64,000 nt of DNA from Flavobacteriia bacterium (GCA_013373425.1 JABXHW010000014.1:62001-126000), one strand, 5' to 3'. Counted from the first letter of the stretch, positions 33,842 to 42,377 are shown. Notes: generated by a model from the letters alone, not told the origin. Numbers and translations: made by a program.

Positions 33842-35850
33842 TGGATTTCAAAATCGTCAGCGAGTTTGAACCCACCGGGGATCAACCGCAGGCCATTAAA
33901 GAATTGTCGCAAGGACTCGATCAAGGCGACAAACATCAAATTCTATTAGGGGTAACGGGATCGGGTAAAACCTTTTCCGTGGCCAATGTGATACAGGAGA
34001 TTCAGAAGCCTACCTTGGTGCTGAGTCACAATAAAACATTGGCAGCACAGCTGTACGGAGAATTCAAGCAGTTCTTTCCGAATAACGCTGTGGAGTACTT
34101 CGTGAGTTACTACGATTACTATCAGCCGGAGGCATACATCCCTTCTAGCGGAACGTATATAGAGAAGGATCTCAGCATCAATGATGAGATTGAGAAACTT
34201 CGATTGAGCACCACTTCTTCCCTTCTTTCGGGAAGACGCGATGTGCTGGTAGTAGCTTCGGTGAGTTGTCTTTACGGTATCGGTAACCCTGAAGAGTTCA
34301 ACAACTCCATCATCGAAATCAACGTAGGAACGGTCATTCCCAGGAATCAGTTTCTACACTTACTCGTTTCTGCCTTGTACTCGAGAACCACCGCTGAATT
34401 CAAGCGAGGGAACTTTAGAGTTAAAGGCGACACCGTAGATATCTTCCCTGGCTATGCCGATATCTTCTATCGCATCCACTTTTGGGGGGATGAGATTGAG
34501 CGCATCGAAAGCTGGGATCCAGATACCAACGAACGTCTCGAGCTATTCGAAAACCTACGTCTCTTCCCGGCTAACATCTTCGTGACGGGCAAAGAGCGAT
34601 TGAATCAGGCCATTCATCAGATTCAAGACGATTTGATGGATCAAATTAACTTCTTCAGAAACGAACAACGTCCACTGGAAGCCAAGCGCTTACAGGAAAG
34701 AACAGAGTTTGATTTGGAGATGATTCGCGAGCTTGGATATTGTTCTGGAATTGAGAACTATTCGCGATATCTCGACGGAAGAAGTCCGGGTACTCGCCCA
34801 TTCTGCTTGCTCGATTATTTCCCAGACGATTATCTCATGGTGATCGATGAGAGTCACGTTACTATTCCACAGGTGCGTGCGATGTATGGTGGCGACCGGT
34901 CTAGAAAGGAAAACTTGGTAGAGTACGGATTCCGTTTGCCTGCTGCGATGGACAACCGTCCGCTAAAGTTCGAGGAGTTTGAAATGCTCCAGAATCAGGT
35001 GATGTACGTGAGTGCAACACCGGCGGAGTACGAAATGCAAAAGACCGGAGGCGTATACACCGAGCAGCTAATTCGACCAACCGGTCTCCTCGACCCACGC
35101 ATAGAAGTTCGTCCGAGTGAAGGTCAGGTTGATGATTTGATGGAGGAAATCAACAAGCGTGTTGAGCTAGACGAGCGCGTGCTAGTGACCACCTTGACCA
35201 AAAGAATGGCGGAAGAACTCACTAAATATTTGACGCGTCACAGTGTGCGCTGTAGATATATCCACAGCGATGTGGAGACCCTAGAGCGCGTTGAGATCAT
35301 GCGTGACTTGCGATTGGGTATGTTCGATGTATTGATAGGCGTAAACCTCTTACGTGAAGGTCTCGACTTCCCCGAAGTATCCTTGGTAGCCATCATGGAT
35401 GCCGATAAGGAAGGCTTCTTGAGATCCGAGCGAAGTTTGGTACAGACGATAGGTAGAGCAGCTCGTAACGTGAACGGTTTGGCGATTATGTACGCCGATA
35501 AGATCACGGACAGTATGCGCAAGACCATTGAAGAGACCGAGCGCCGCAGAGAGAAGCAAGCTGCTTACAACGAGGCTCACGGCATAACGCCTAAAGCACT
35601 TAAAAAGAGCGTCGATTCTATTCTTGCGGGCAGCAGAACCGCCAAGAGCACCGTTATGGAGGAAATCGACCGCGTTGACCTCTCCGAAGCCAAAGCGTAC
35701 TACGACACTAAGGAAGAACTTGAGAAGGACATCACCAAGGTTCGCAAAGACATGGAGAAAGCCGCGAAAGCACTTGACTTCATTGAAGCTGCGAGGTTGA
35801 GGGATCTGATGATGGAGCTCGAGAGTAAGAGGAGTACGGTGAAGGGGTAG
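33841..35850 (+). CDS. uvrB: Excinuclease ABC subunit B
   Basis: 669 residues, full length. Walker A GVTGSGKTFSVAN at residue 37, the beta-hairpin region (YYDYYQPEAYIPSSGTYIEKD) near residue 90, DEAD-box-like VIDESHV near residue 335, helicase motifs V and VI (LREGLDFPEVSLV, QTIGRAARN) near 510-545, and a C-terminal UVR domain (AKALDFIEAARLRDLMMEL) that binds UvrC. It verifies DNA lesions handed over by UvrA in nucleotide excision repair. Coupled to the DUF349 gene by a TAATG overlap. uvrA and uvrC are not in the window. Confidence 0.97.
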   Translation: MDFKIVSEFEPTGDQPQAIKELSQGLDQGDKHQILLGVTGSGKTFSVANVIQEIQKPTLVLSHNKTLAAQLYGEFKQFFPNNAVEYFVSYYDYYQPEAYIPSSGTYIEKDLSINDEIEKLRLSTTSSLLSGRRDVLVVASVSCLYGIGNPEEFNNSIIEINVGTVIPRNQFLHLLVSALYSRTTAEFKRGNFRVKGDTVDIFPGYADIFYRIHFWGDEIERIESWDPDTNERLELFENLRLFPANIFVTGKERLNQAIHQIQDDLMDQINFFRNEQRPLEAKRLQERTEFDLEMIRELGYCSGIENYSRYLDGRSPGTRPFCLLDYFPDDYLMVIDESHVTIPQVRAMYGGDRSRKENLVEYGFRLPAAMDNRPLKFEEFEMLQNQVMYVSATPAEYEMQKTGGVYTEQLIRPTGLLDPRIEVRPSEGQVDDLMEEINKRVELDERVLVTTLTKRMAEELTKYLTRHSVRCRYIHSDVETLERVEIMRDLRLGMFDVLIGVNLLREGLDFPEVSLVAIMDADKEGFLRSERSLVQTIGRAARNVNGLAIMYADKITDSMRKTIEETERRREKQAAYNEAHGITPKALKKSVDSILAGSRTAKSTVMEEIDRVDLSEAKAYYDTKEELEKDITKVRKDMEKAAKALDFIEAARLRDLMMELESKRSTVKG

Positions 35851-35859
35851 TTCATTGGG

Positions 35860-35907
35860 GCGTGAGGGCTTGAGAGCGTGGGAGTTTGAGTGTTACGAGG
35901 TATTGAG
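35860..35907. repeat. 8-bp periodic degenerate repeat, six units (GnnTGAGn)
   Basis: Six consecutive 8-bp words, each beginning with G and mostly with TGAG inside (GCGTGAGG, GCTTGAGA, GCGTGGGA, GTTTGAGT, GTTACGAG, GTATTGAG), starting 10 bp after the uvrB stop. Confidence 0.8.
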
Positions 35908-35913
35908 GTCGGA

Positions 35914-35974
35914 TAAGCTACCTATACTCGTTGTTTGCGAGCGGGATAAGCACGACGTTTAAACGAGTAGCTTA
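35914..35974. repeat. Interrupted inverted repeat
   Basis: The right arm AACGAGTAGCTTA (35962-35974) is the reverse complement of TAAGCT plus ACTCGTT at 35914-35932, with six extra bases interrupting the left arm. The repeat covers the presumed start of the following damaged gene. Confidence 0.55.
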
Positions 35975-36226
35975 CGAATCAGAAGTTATTTCCTTGATAC
36001 TGAGAGATAGATTCAGTCAGGAAGAATTGAACCTAATTCAAGCGAGTCCAGTCACTGGCTATGAATACAAGGAATCAGGATACTTCCTTGAGCTAAGGTG
36101 CAATCATATTATAGACTCATCCCTTACTTTATCCAAGCCTGAAGTGATCGGACGACTAAATGAATTGCTAGTCGGATTATAATCAACCTCAACGACCAAA
36201 ATCTCATACTTGAATGTCACTTTTAA
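35931..36226 (+). pseudogene. Small protein gene with a frameshift near its 3' end
   Basis: The frame from TTG 35931 gives 83 residues ending at TAA 36180-36182 (ELRCNHIIDSSLTLSKPEVIGRLNELLVGL). Reading on in the next frame from about 36173 gives RIIINLNDQNLILECHF and a stop at 36224-36226. Joined, the two segments read like the C-terminus of a small cytoplasmic family I remember from Flavobacteria (a VG[FY]IIFI..N.LT[IL]EC.. ending), so a one-base deletion near 36175 is likely. The true start is also unclear because the 5' end lies in repeat sequence. The function is unknown; proteins of this size and context are sometimes immunity proteins, but there is no direct evidence. The 230 bp downstream contain nothing I can identify. 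Confidence 0.55.
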
Positions 36227-36456
36227 GGTAAGGGAAATCTGCCTGATGGATTTTGGGGAATGTCGGAGAGAATCTCTTTTTCGGAAGAATAGTGGAATTC
36301 CTTTAGGATTAATCTAGCTGAGAACTCTAGATTCCTGAGCTTTCGTACCTTAATCCGACCAAGAAATCTGGCTGTGGCTAAATCTAAATTACTCTCTCAC
36401 CATTATTCTCTCAATCACGAATTATTATCAAAGTTGGAGCAACCGAGTTAACGAAT

Positions 36457-36927
36457 ATGATTCGAATAATCTATGACGAAATTGGAGACGCTCACAATGA
36501 TATCTTCTTAAAAGTAGATACAGGACCTCCATTCTTGAAAGTCGTGGACAGCTACTATTTGGGAGACTTTTTAAAGCAAGATTTTGAATCGAAAGAAGAA
36601 GTTGTACTTGGATATCTTGAATACTTCAAAGAGCAAATCCTTTGCTTGCGGGATGAACAGACTTTCATTGCAGTTGACCTTTCCGATGAATATGTTGGAG
36701 GCTTTTTTATTTCGAATGGAGTAAAGAGCCTACTTAAAAAGAAAGGTGTAATTAGAGTCGAATATGGTTCGACCACTAAAATTTCTGGTTGGGGAGTGAA
36801 CGAAGAAACCATAGCTGGTCAAGTAGACGGTTGTAAAGATGATTTTTCCATTGATAGAGAATGGCTAATATCAAAAGACGCCATTATCGATAGTTTGAAT
36901 TGGAGTATTGATAAAATCCGAAAGTGA
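36457..36927 (+). CDS. Hypothetical cytoplasmic protein
   Basis: 156 residues, acidic, no signal peptide or membrane segment. Notable stretches: IIYDEIGDAHNDIFLKVDTG at the N-terminus, TFIAVDLSDEYVGGFFISNG in the middle and SIDREWLISKDAIIDSLNWSIDKI at the end. No family recognised. The size, acidity and lone position recall toxin-immunity or orphan accessory genes, but no toxin gene is adjacent. It is preceded by a 275-bp gap and lies in the 35.9-39.5 kb patch of unrecognised genes, with slightly more AT-rich sequence than its neighbours by eye. Confidence 0.6.
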   Translation: MIRIIYDEIGDAHNDIFLKVDTGPPFLKVVDSYYLGDFLKQDFESKEEVVLGYLEYFKEQILCLRDEQTFIAVDLSDEYVGGFFISNGVKSLLKKKGVIRVEYGSTTKISGWGVNEETIAGQVDGCKDDFSIDREWLISKDAIIDSLNWSIDKIRK

Positions 36928-36991
36928 AGAAAGGTCTCAACAAAACTCAAGCTGCGGCTATCTCTAATCAACTCTCTTCAATTTTTCCCTT

Positions 36992-37921
36992 ATGAAAAAA
37001 ATACTCCTTTCCCTCACCCTCGCACTCTCCATCGGCATCTCATTTGCCTGCATCAATGAATACACCACGCTCTTATCGGGTGATGTCGTTTTTGGGGAAC
37101 ACACCGAAGGAAGAGTTTGGCCGAAGAAAATAGACACGACATCACTTGCCAGTCTTTCAGAGGAATTATCGGCTGCATACGATTCTACCGGATCCATTGA
37201 GGCCTATTCAGATTATGCCGCTGCATTGGTTTACTTGGGAGAGTATCAAACCGCAAAAAAGGTGTATGAAGAGATTGAGTCGATACAGCCGAACTTATAC
37301 ACAACAGCTTCCAATTTAGGAACCATCTATGAGCTCATAGGTAAGCCAGACTCAGCTCTAATCTGGATAGAACGCGCCATAGCGCTAAATCCAGAGTCGC
37401 ATGGAGGTTCAGAATGGATCCATATCAAGATTCTGGAGTTCAAACTGTATAAAGATGCCGATATTCAATCCTCCATCCTGGGATTAGATTTTGGCGACTC
37501 AGCCATTCCCTCGAATCCCCATCAGTATGACCTTCAAGAGCTCGAACGACAAATCAAGCACCAACTCAGAGAGCGAATCACCTTGGTTAAGCCCAAGAAT
37601 CAAATCGTAGGCAACTTGTGCTTCGACTATGGCAATATCGTCGCTCAAACTTTGAATATTGAATCTGCCCTCGAGAGCTATGCCCTTGCGCAGGAATACG
37701 GATTTGAATCAGAATTGATGACTGCAAGAATTGCGGCTTTCAAAGAAATGACGGGAAAAGCGGAGCGACTGAACTTACAAGAAAATGCAAAGAAATACGT
37801 CAGCCTAAACAGCGACATAATACTGCCAATTATGGGAGTAGGGGTTGTCGCATTCTTGGTTTTGTTTCTTCTTTTAATCAGAAGAAGAATCAATAAAAGC
37901 CGCGAGAAGAGGACGGCATAA
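36992..37921 (+). CDS. Exported TPR protein with C-terminal membrane anchor
   Basis: 309 residues. A signal sequence (ILLSLTLALSIGISFA) is followed by a Cys-starting mature end (CINEY), possibly a lipoprotein although the lipobox is weak. Two TPR units lie near residues 70-140 (AALVYLGEYQTAKKVYEEI, NLGTIYELIGKPDSALIWIERAIALNP), and a strong membrane segment (IILPIMGVGVVAFLVLFLLLI) near residue 280 is followed by a basic tail. This gives a periplasmic TPR domain anchored to the inner membrane. Similar CINEY-starting TPR proteins occur in other Bacteroidota; function unknown. Confidence 0.75.
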   Translation: MKKILLSLTLALSIGISFACINEYTTLLSGDVVFGEHTEGRVWPKKIDTTSLASLSEELSAAYDSTGSIEAYSDYAAALVYLGEYQTAKKVYEEIESIQPNLYTTASNLGTIYELIGKPDSALIWIERAIALNPESHGGSEWIHIKILEFKLYKDADIQSSILGLDFGDSAIPSNPHQYDLQELERQIKHQLRERITLVKPKNQIVGNLCFDYGNIVAQTLNIESALESYALAQEYGFESELMTARIAAFKEMTGKAERLNLQENAKKYVSLNSDIILPIMGVGVVAFLVLFLLLIRRRINKSREKRTA

Positions 37922-37961
37922 TTAGTCCATACAACTCAGCTTCGCAAGCTATCATTTCCTC

Positions 37962-37969
37962 TATCTTTA
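37962..37969 (+). promoter_or_regulatory. -7-like box (TATCTTTA) before the lipoprotein gene
   Basis: One mismatch to TAnnTTTG and 4 nt before the ATG at 37974. No TTG at the proper distance. Confidence 0.3.
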
Positions 37970-37973
37970 ATGC

Positions 37974-38480
37974 ATGAAGCACTTCTCATTATTCGCTTTC
38001 GCTCTCCTTCTTTCTTGTACTTCAACACCTGAAGAGTCAACGACAGAAGATGCCGCTATTGTGATTGTTCCAGCGGATAGTACTAAAGAAGAGCGTCCAT
38101 TAGCTGAATTGGCGCCTGAACAACAATCGGCTTTTGATGCACTGAATGTCCTTCAAACGAGCTCCGATGAACCCAACCGATTGTTCTCCACTTTTGCTAA
38201 TCAAGAACAAGTCTGCTACCCTCCCGATACGATTATTACCATATCACAAGAAGAATTTCGTGCGGCAATGCAGGACTTCGTAAATCAGAACTATAGTCAG
38301 CTCTCTAGAGAAGAGCGTGATGATCTAGCCATGAAGTCAGCGCTAGCTGCAGACCTATATGCCGTATCTCTCTGTTTGAATAACTCTACAGATGTTTCGT
38401 TTGTAGAGGGTGCGCCTAGAAAAGGAGTTTGGGTACTGCGCAACTTACTCAGAAGGCGCGATGTCATTATGGTTTGGTAA
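37974..38480 (+). CDS. Putative lipoprotein of unknown function
   Basis: 168 residues. A short signal with lipobox LLLSC (Cys15) is followed by a Thr/Glu-rich linker (TSTPEESTTEDAA), so it should be lipid-anchored in the envelope. The mature domain (LAPEQQSAFDALNVLQTSSDEPNRLF, EEFRAAMQDFVNQNYSQLSREERDDLAMKSALAADLYAVSLCLNN) is helical and not recognised. It is followed 45 bp later by a membrane protein gene on the same strand. Confidence 0.65.
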   Translation: MKHFSLFAFALLLSCTSTPEESTTEDAAIVIVPADSTKEERPLAELAPEQQSAFDALNVLQTSSDEPNRLFSTFANQEQVCYPPDTIITISQEEFRAAMQDFVNQNYSQLSREERDDLAMKSALAADLYAVSLCLNNSTDVSFVEGAPRKGVWVLRNLLRRRDVIMVW

Positions 38481-38525
38481 CCTAAGTACACCGTATTTTA
38501 CCAACTCAATTCCAAAACCTCTCTC

Positions 38526-39458
38526 ATGCCCGAATATATTCTCATCCAAAACGCTAGTCGAGATCAAGTTAAAAGAGCTTGTCAACAATGGATGAATAGT
38601 TACGCTGATTCGCTAGAAGAAGCCTTTGAAATTTTGGTTCACTCCAAAGAAAGAGAGCACGTTATCGAGTTTAATCAACAGCTTGACCCCACGCTGTTTT
38701 ACTTTCTAGTGAATTACCTCAAATATCCTGAGGGTATTCGGTATCAAGCGAATGTTATGGGTCAACTAAAGACTTCCGTGAATGGATTAGACGAACAACT
38801 TTGGAAGGTCTACATCTCTGAATCAGATACGGAATACGATAACGTCTTTGTTGTTAACGCTGATGACAAGCACTTCAAAATTGGCTTCAATGGAAAAACC
38901 AGCCAAATTGAGGATACAGAAACGTATCAAATCGTAAATCACTTCTCTACAAGCCGACCAGCTAGAATAACTGTAACAAGACCAGTTGTAGACAAAGATA
39001 AGTCGATTGGCAATCGGTTCCGTATGCTAACCATTATTTTCATCGCAGGGTGCATCGCACATTTCGTCTTTCTTTGCTCCTTTCACAACGAGAAAGATCA
39101 ACAGGCAGCATCAGCCTTACTCTTTTTTGGAACTGCTTTTTGGTTCTTTATTGATGACGCACTTCTGTTGAGAATGAAGAACTATGTAAAGTGTCTAATC
39201 ATAGCATTGTTCTGTATCCTCTATGTAGCTATAGCACGCTATTTGGCACCTGTTCAAGACCCGAATTTTGTGCAAGGTTTATCACTCAGTCCAGCTATCC
39301 TACTAATCGTACAACGTCCTCTGAGAAAACTATTTGTCACGATATTTAAGCGAGCACCAGATACTCTGGGTAAAGATTCATTAATAGATGGCTTGTACAG
39401 CGTAATTCTGATATTCTCTATGGTGTTGCTACCTATTGTGATTGCTTTTCACTTATAA
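38526..39458 (+). CDS. Membrane protein of unknown function
   Basis: 310 residues. The first 150 are soluble (LIQNASRDQVKRACQQWMNSY, a basic then beta-rich region NVFVVNADDKHFKIGFNGKT), followed by about five membrane segments (MLTIIFIAGCIAHFVFL, ALLFFGTAFWFFIDDALLL, LIIALFCILYVAIARYL, then two more). No family recognised. The layout, a cytoplasmic sensor-like domain before a multi-pass membrane domain, is unusual for a transporter. Last gene of the 35.9-39.5 kb patch. Confidence 0.6.
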   Translation: MPEYILIQNASRDQVKRACQQWMNSYADSLEEAFEILVHSKEREHVIEFNQQLDPTLFYFLVNYLKYPEGIRYQANVMGQLKTSVNGLDEQLWKVYISESDTEYDNVFVVNADDKHFKIGFNGKTSQIEDTETYQIVNHFSTSRPARITVTRPVVDKDKSIGNRFRMLTIIFIAGCIAHFVFLCSFHNEKDQQAASALLFFGTAFWFFIDDALLLRMKNYVKCLIIALFCILYVAIARYLAPVQDPNFVQGLSLSPAILLIVQRPLRKLFVTIFKRAPDTLGKDSLIDGLYSVILIFSMVLLPIVIAFHL

Positions 39459-39708
39459 TGAGTCGGGGGCTACTCCTGGTTTCAAGCAATTCTTGCCTAA
39501 CAACAGTTCTTAACTAAAGACCTGGTCGTAACGTCCCCGCCTCGACCTATCCAAACTCAAGAAACACAGCAAGCGGGCCTTAGCGAGGACGCAAAGACCA
39601 GATTAGAGGAAATGACACACTTAAGTGAACACACCCGGCACGGATGCACGTAAGCAAGTCAACTAACCCCGCGAGATGATGATAACATCCACTCGTTCCA
39701 ACCCCAGC

Positions 39709-39736
39709 CCTCGGTCCTCCGTCCTCCGCCCTCGGT
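39709..39736. repeat. 7-bp periodic repeat, four units (CCTCSGY)
   Basis: CCTCGGT, CCTCCGT, CCTCCGC, CCTCGGT in uninterrupted 7-bp register. A shorter relative occurs at 42290-42310. Confidence 0.85.
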
Positions 39737-39768
39737 TTCTTACCCATGAACGATTCTAGTTAGGACAA

Positions 39769-39796
39769 AGTGCTGCACGCTAAGTACTAGGTACCA
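39769..39796. repeat. 7-bp periodic repeat, four units (AGTGCTA family)
   Basis: AGTGCTG, CACGCTA, AGTACTA, GGTACCA. The same family, also four units long and in the same order of variants, occurs at 56323-56350. Confidence 0.8.
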
Positions 39797-39863
39797 TTCA
39801 CGTAGGCACGACTGCACTTCAGTTCGCTCCTAAAACTGAGAATATACCTGCCGTGCCTCTTTG

Positions 39864-39898
39864 TTACTCGAAACTCGCCACCCGTAACTCGCAACTCC
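39864..39898. repeat. 7-bp periodic repeat, five units (nnACTCG)
   Basis: TTACTCG, AAACTCG, CCACCCG, TAACTCG, CAACTCC, ending 3 bp before the stop codon of the convergent T9SS cargo gene. Confidence 0.85.
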
Positions 39899-39901
39899 TT
39901 C

Positions 39902-41281
39902 CTACCTAACCATAATCTGACGCGTAACGCTTCCACCATCTTCCAACATCAATTGCAAGAAGAAAATGCCGTTTAAGCCTGAAAGGTCTACGGTTTGAGT
40001 GTTCGAGATATCTTCAAAATTGTGTTGCTGAACTACTCGGCCGGTCACATCATAAACGGTAGAAGATGTGATTGAAGAAGCAGCCTCTAAGTTGATTACA
40101 CCCGTGGTTGGATTCGGGTACATAGTGATTTGAGCAGCGACATCATCGGCCAATCCTATATTAGAATAAGCCCCAAAGGAGATGTTGTACACGTACGAAA
40201 GCAAGAAGTGCTGATCGTATTTATACTCTAAAAGTGCTGGGAATACGGAAGCAGTATCGCTCGCTGAAGGTAGCCAAGCAACACTTAAATCATACTTATT
40301 GCCGCCAACTTGCGTCAGGGTTGTATCCCACGCTGAGGCCGACATCCCATTGCCAAAATGAAGAATGGGTAAATCTGCTGCAAAGGAAGTTGTAGAGAAT
40401 ACGATTGTATCTGGTGTTGGAGTGCTGAACCTCAAGATATTTCCTTGATAAGCTTGACCGTTAACTTGCAAGCCTGGGGGATTCAAACCTACTGCTGGCG
40501 GTGGATTCTCTACGCGCATCGGGAAGTCGTACATCACAGAACCTGTAACATTTCCTGAAGCGTCGAACGCAGTGATGCGAATTCCAAGCATGAAAAGTGC
40601 AGGTACTCCTGCCGTATCGTGCCAAGCCATTACTCCACGATAATCATACGTTGCCCCCAAGGGGTAAGTAGCATTGCTATACGGAGGGTCGTTAGCTATT
40701 GGTGTATTCGATGCACTATGTGGTTGAATAAGGTTGTAGCCAATTGAATCACCATCGATATCTAAACCATCCACCATACGTTGCCAAGAAGTTCCTTTTC
40801 TCCAAAATAGTGGAGGTAAATTTCGAAGCTGTGCAGAAGAGTTGGTGTTTTTGGTACTCTGCCAAGTTTCGATGTAGAAGTCAAAGTTATTCGACCCCGA
40901 CACATTGCTAAAACCACCGGGGCGACAACACAAGCTGTATGAGAACAAGTACATTTTGTTCAAATCAAGAATCGCTGTCCCAGAGTAGCTATTTACCTCA
41001 AAGCTAAATCCAGTTACTAACGATGGCAGCATGTATTGATTATCCCTTGTAAGTGCTAAGGTATCCAACGTTACACCAGAAGAATCTGATACATCAAGGG
41101 AAATAACCTGTGGCAAGCTAGCACCAGACTGATCACGCATTAATACTGTGGTTGCAGTATAGTAGGCCTGATTCATATGAATCGAATCAAAGTGGAGAAG
41201 GATATAACCACCCTGGATATGTGAAGCGATACCTAAGTTGGAAAGAGTCGCAAAGAAAAGTGCGAGTAAAGCTTTTTTCAT
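39902..41281 (-). CDS. T9SS cargo protein with type A sorting domain
   Basis: About 459 residues from the ATG at 41281, which begins the signal peptide (MKKALLALFFATLSNLGIAS); the frame extends 23 codons further upstream but into repeat sequence. The mature start SHIQGGYI resembles the SHIxGGEI opening of a large group of Bacteroidota surface proteins. The middle is beta-rich with no enzyme motif. The end (ITMYPNPTTGVINLEAASS ... LDLSGLNG-type IFFLQLMLEDGGSVTRQIMV) is a type A T9SS domain. It is predicted to be displayed or secreted. TATATTAG (41304-41311, minus) is a variant -7 box 22 nt upstream. Confidence 0.85.
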   Translation of the reverse strand: MKKALLALFFATLSNLGIASHIQGGYILLHFDSIHMNQAYYTATTVLMRDQSGASLPQVISLDVSDSSGVTLDTLALTRDNQYMLPSLVTGFSFEVNSYSGTAILDLNKMYLFSYSLCCRPGGFSNVSGSNNFDFYIETWQSTKNTNSSAQLRNLPPLFWRKGTSWQRMVDGLDIDGDSIGYNLIQPHSASNTPIANDPPYSNATYPLGATYDYRGVMAWHDTAGVPALFMLGIRITAFDASGNVTGSVMYDFPMRVENPPPAVGLNPPGLQVNGQAYQGNILRFSTPTPDTIVFSTTSFAADLPILHFGNGMSASAWDTTLTQVGGNKYDLSVAWLPSASDTASVFPALLEYKYDQHFLLSYVYNISFGAYSNIGLADDVAAQITMYPNPTTGVINLEAASSITSSTVYDVTGRVVQQHNFEDISNTQTVDLSGLNGIFFLQLMLEDGGSVTRQIMVR

Positions 41282-41350
41282 GAGAGAGAGTGTTAGTGTG
41301 GGACTAATATAAGGAAAGTGTTGGGTAAATGAGGTGGGCACGTCAGGCAA

Positions 41351-41390
41351 GTGAGCTGGTGAACTTGTGACCGGGTGAGCTGGTTCGGAT
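41351..41390. repeat. 8-bp periodic repeat, five units (GTGAnCTn)
   Basis: GTGAGCTG, GTGAACTT, GTGACCGG, GTGAGCTG and a diverged GTTCGGAT. The same 8-bp family is found at 42428-42459. Confidence 0.85.
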
Positions 41391-41401
41391 AGGTGGGCAA
41401 T

Positions 41402-41433
41402 AACGCAGGTACACAGGAGCGCAGGTGGGCGGG
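41402..41433. repeat. 8-bp periodic repeat, four units (nnCGCAGG)
   Basis: AACGCAGG, TACACAGG, AGCGCAGG, TGGGCGGG: the reverse complement of the CCTGCGnn word repeated at 54005-54063, and the same orientation as 42253-42284. Confidence 0.8.
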
Positions 41434-41478
41434 ACAGCTAAGTTCACAAGTTGTGGTAAGCTCATGCTTTTTACCAGC

Positions 41479-41499
41479 CCAGAGCCAGAGACTAGAGAC
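41479..41499. repeat. 7-bp periodic repeat, three units (nAGAGAC)
   Basis: CCAGAGC, CAGAGAC, TAGAGAC, close to the 3' end of the barrel-like protein gene. Related words occur at 42350-42377. Confidence 0.65.
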
Positions 41500-41504
41500 C
41501 AACC

Positions 41505-42218
41505 TCAGAAAGCAATCCCCAACGACAACCTTCCATAAGGCACAAAACCGGTCCAGTACCATGGTTCTTGTTCTTCATCACTCATGTTGTAATTCGCGCC
41601 AAAAGGATAAGTGAGTTGAACGAACAATTCCTTCTCCCTCGATACATTCCATGCATATCTCACACCGGGTTCTAACTGCAGATTCAATTGGTAGTTGTGA
41701 CGAGGTGTTCCGTTTTCCCTTGATCGGATTACTTGAGTGTTACTCGCCTCTTCCGTTTCTTGTATCAGTCGAAAGCCGTGCTTGACACCGATTGGCATGC
41801 CTAATGACCAGCTCCATCGACCTTTCGAGTTCTCGGTAATTCGACCTGTATAGCTCGGAATCCAAGCCGCATGGATGTAGATCGCTTCCGTTCTATTTAT
41901 ATGATAGTATGGACGCGTGAATCCGTAGCTTCCGCCGGTTGTAGGATCATCATTGGATCCGAACCCCACCCCAAGCTGAATACTCGAAAAGTCGAAGTGT
42001 TTATCTCGCCCAGTTCTGTAACCACCAAATCGAATGGCAATCTCATGGAACTGCGTCATCGTCCCATAAAAAGAACTCTGCTCATACTCTGGCGCTGTAA
42101 AATACGATCCAAACTCGCGCATGGCGAATGAGGTATAATCCAGTTGCATCGACTGCGACTGTGCAAATCCTAAAAATGAAAGTCCGATGAAGGCAGCAAG
42201 TGAGAGCGATTGTTTCAT
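41505..42218 (-). CDS. Predicted outer-membrane beta-barrel protein
   Basis: 237 residues. Signal peptide MKQSLSLAAFIGLSFLGFAQ, then alternating amphipathic strands rich in Tyr, Phe and Gly (FDFSSIQLGVGFGS, YGFTRPYYHINRTEAIYIHAAWIP, SWSLGMPIGVKHGFRLI, GVRYAWNVSREKELFVQLTYPFGANYN) and a terminal phenylalanine (RLSLGIAF), all typical of an outer-membrane barrel of about 8-10 strands. No specific family recognised. TATCTTCG (42239-42246, minus), one mismatch to the -7 box, lies about 20 nt upstream. Confidence 0.72.
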   Translation of the reverse strand: MKQSLSLAAFIGLSFLGFAQSQSMQLDYTSFAMREFGSYFTAPEYEQSSFYGTMTQFHEIAIRFGGYRTGRDKHFDFSSIQLGVGFGSNDDPTTGGSYGFTRPYYHINRTEAIYIHAAWIPSYTGRITENSKGRWSWSLGMPIGVKHGFRLIQETEEASNTQVIRSRENGTPRHNYQLNLQLEPGVRYAWNVSREKELFVQLTYPFGANYNMSDEEQEPWYWTGFVPYGRLSLGIAF

Positions 42219-42252
42219 GCGAGAGTTGTATAACAGGACGAAGATATGAAAG

Positions 42253-42284
42253 TGCGCAGGAACACGGGAATGCCGGTGCGCAGG
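42253..42284. repeat. 8-bp periodic repeat, four units (nnCGCAGG)
   Basis: TGCGCAGG, AACACGGG, AATGCCGG, TGCGCAGG. Second member of the CGCAGG/CCTGCG family. Confidence 0.75.
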
Positions 42285-42289
42285 ACGGT

Positions 42290-42310
42290 ACCCGGTCCTT
42301 GGTCCTCCTT
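42290..42310. repeat. 7-bp periodic repeat, about three units (CCnnGGT)
   Basis: ACCCGGT, CCTTGGT, CCTCCTT: relative of the CCTCGGT block at 39709-39736. Confidence 0.55.
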
Positions 42311-42349
42311 CTATTCATCATGAAAACTTCTAGTGCATTTTATCCCCTC

Positions 42350-42377
42350 TGAGCCAGAGTCCATAGACTAGTGACTA
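42350..42377. repeat. 7-bp periodic repeat, four units
   Basis: TGAGCCA, GAGTCCA, TAGACTA, GTGACTA. Related in wording to 41479-41499. Confidence 0.65.

Larger units (their letters stand above)
39459..39901. other. 443-bp gap between convergent genes
   Basis: No supported ORF or RNA. Its right half holds three separate 7-bp periodic repeat blocks (39709-39736, 39769-39796, 39864-39898). The left half contains GC-richer unique sequence, and no classical hairpin with a T-run was found for either convergent gene. Confidence 0.5.
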
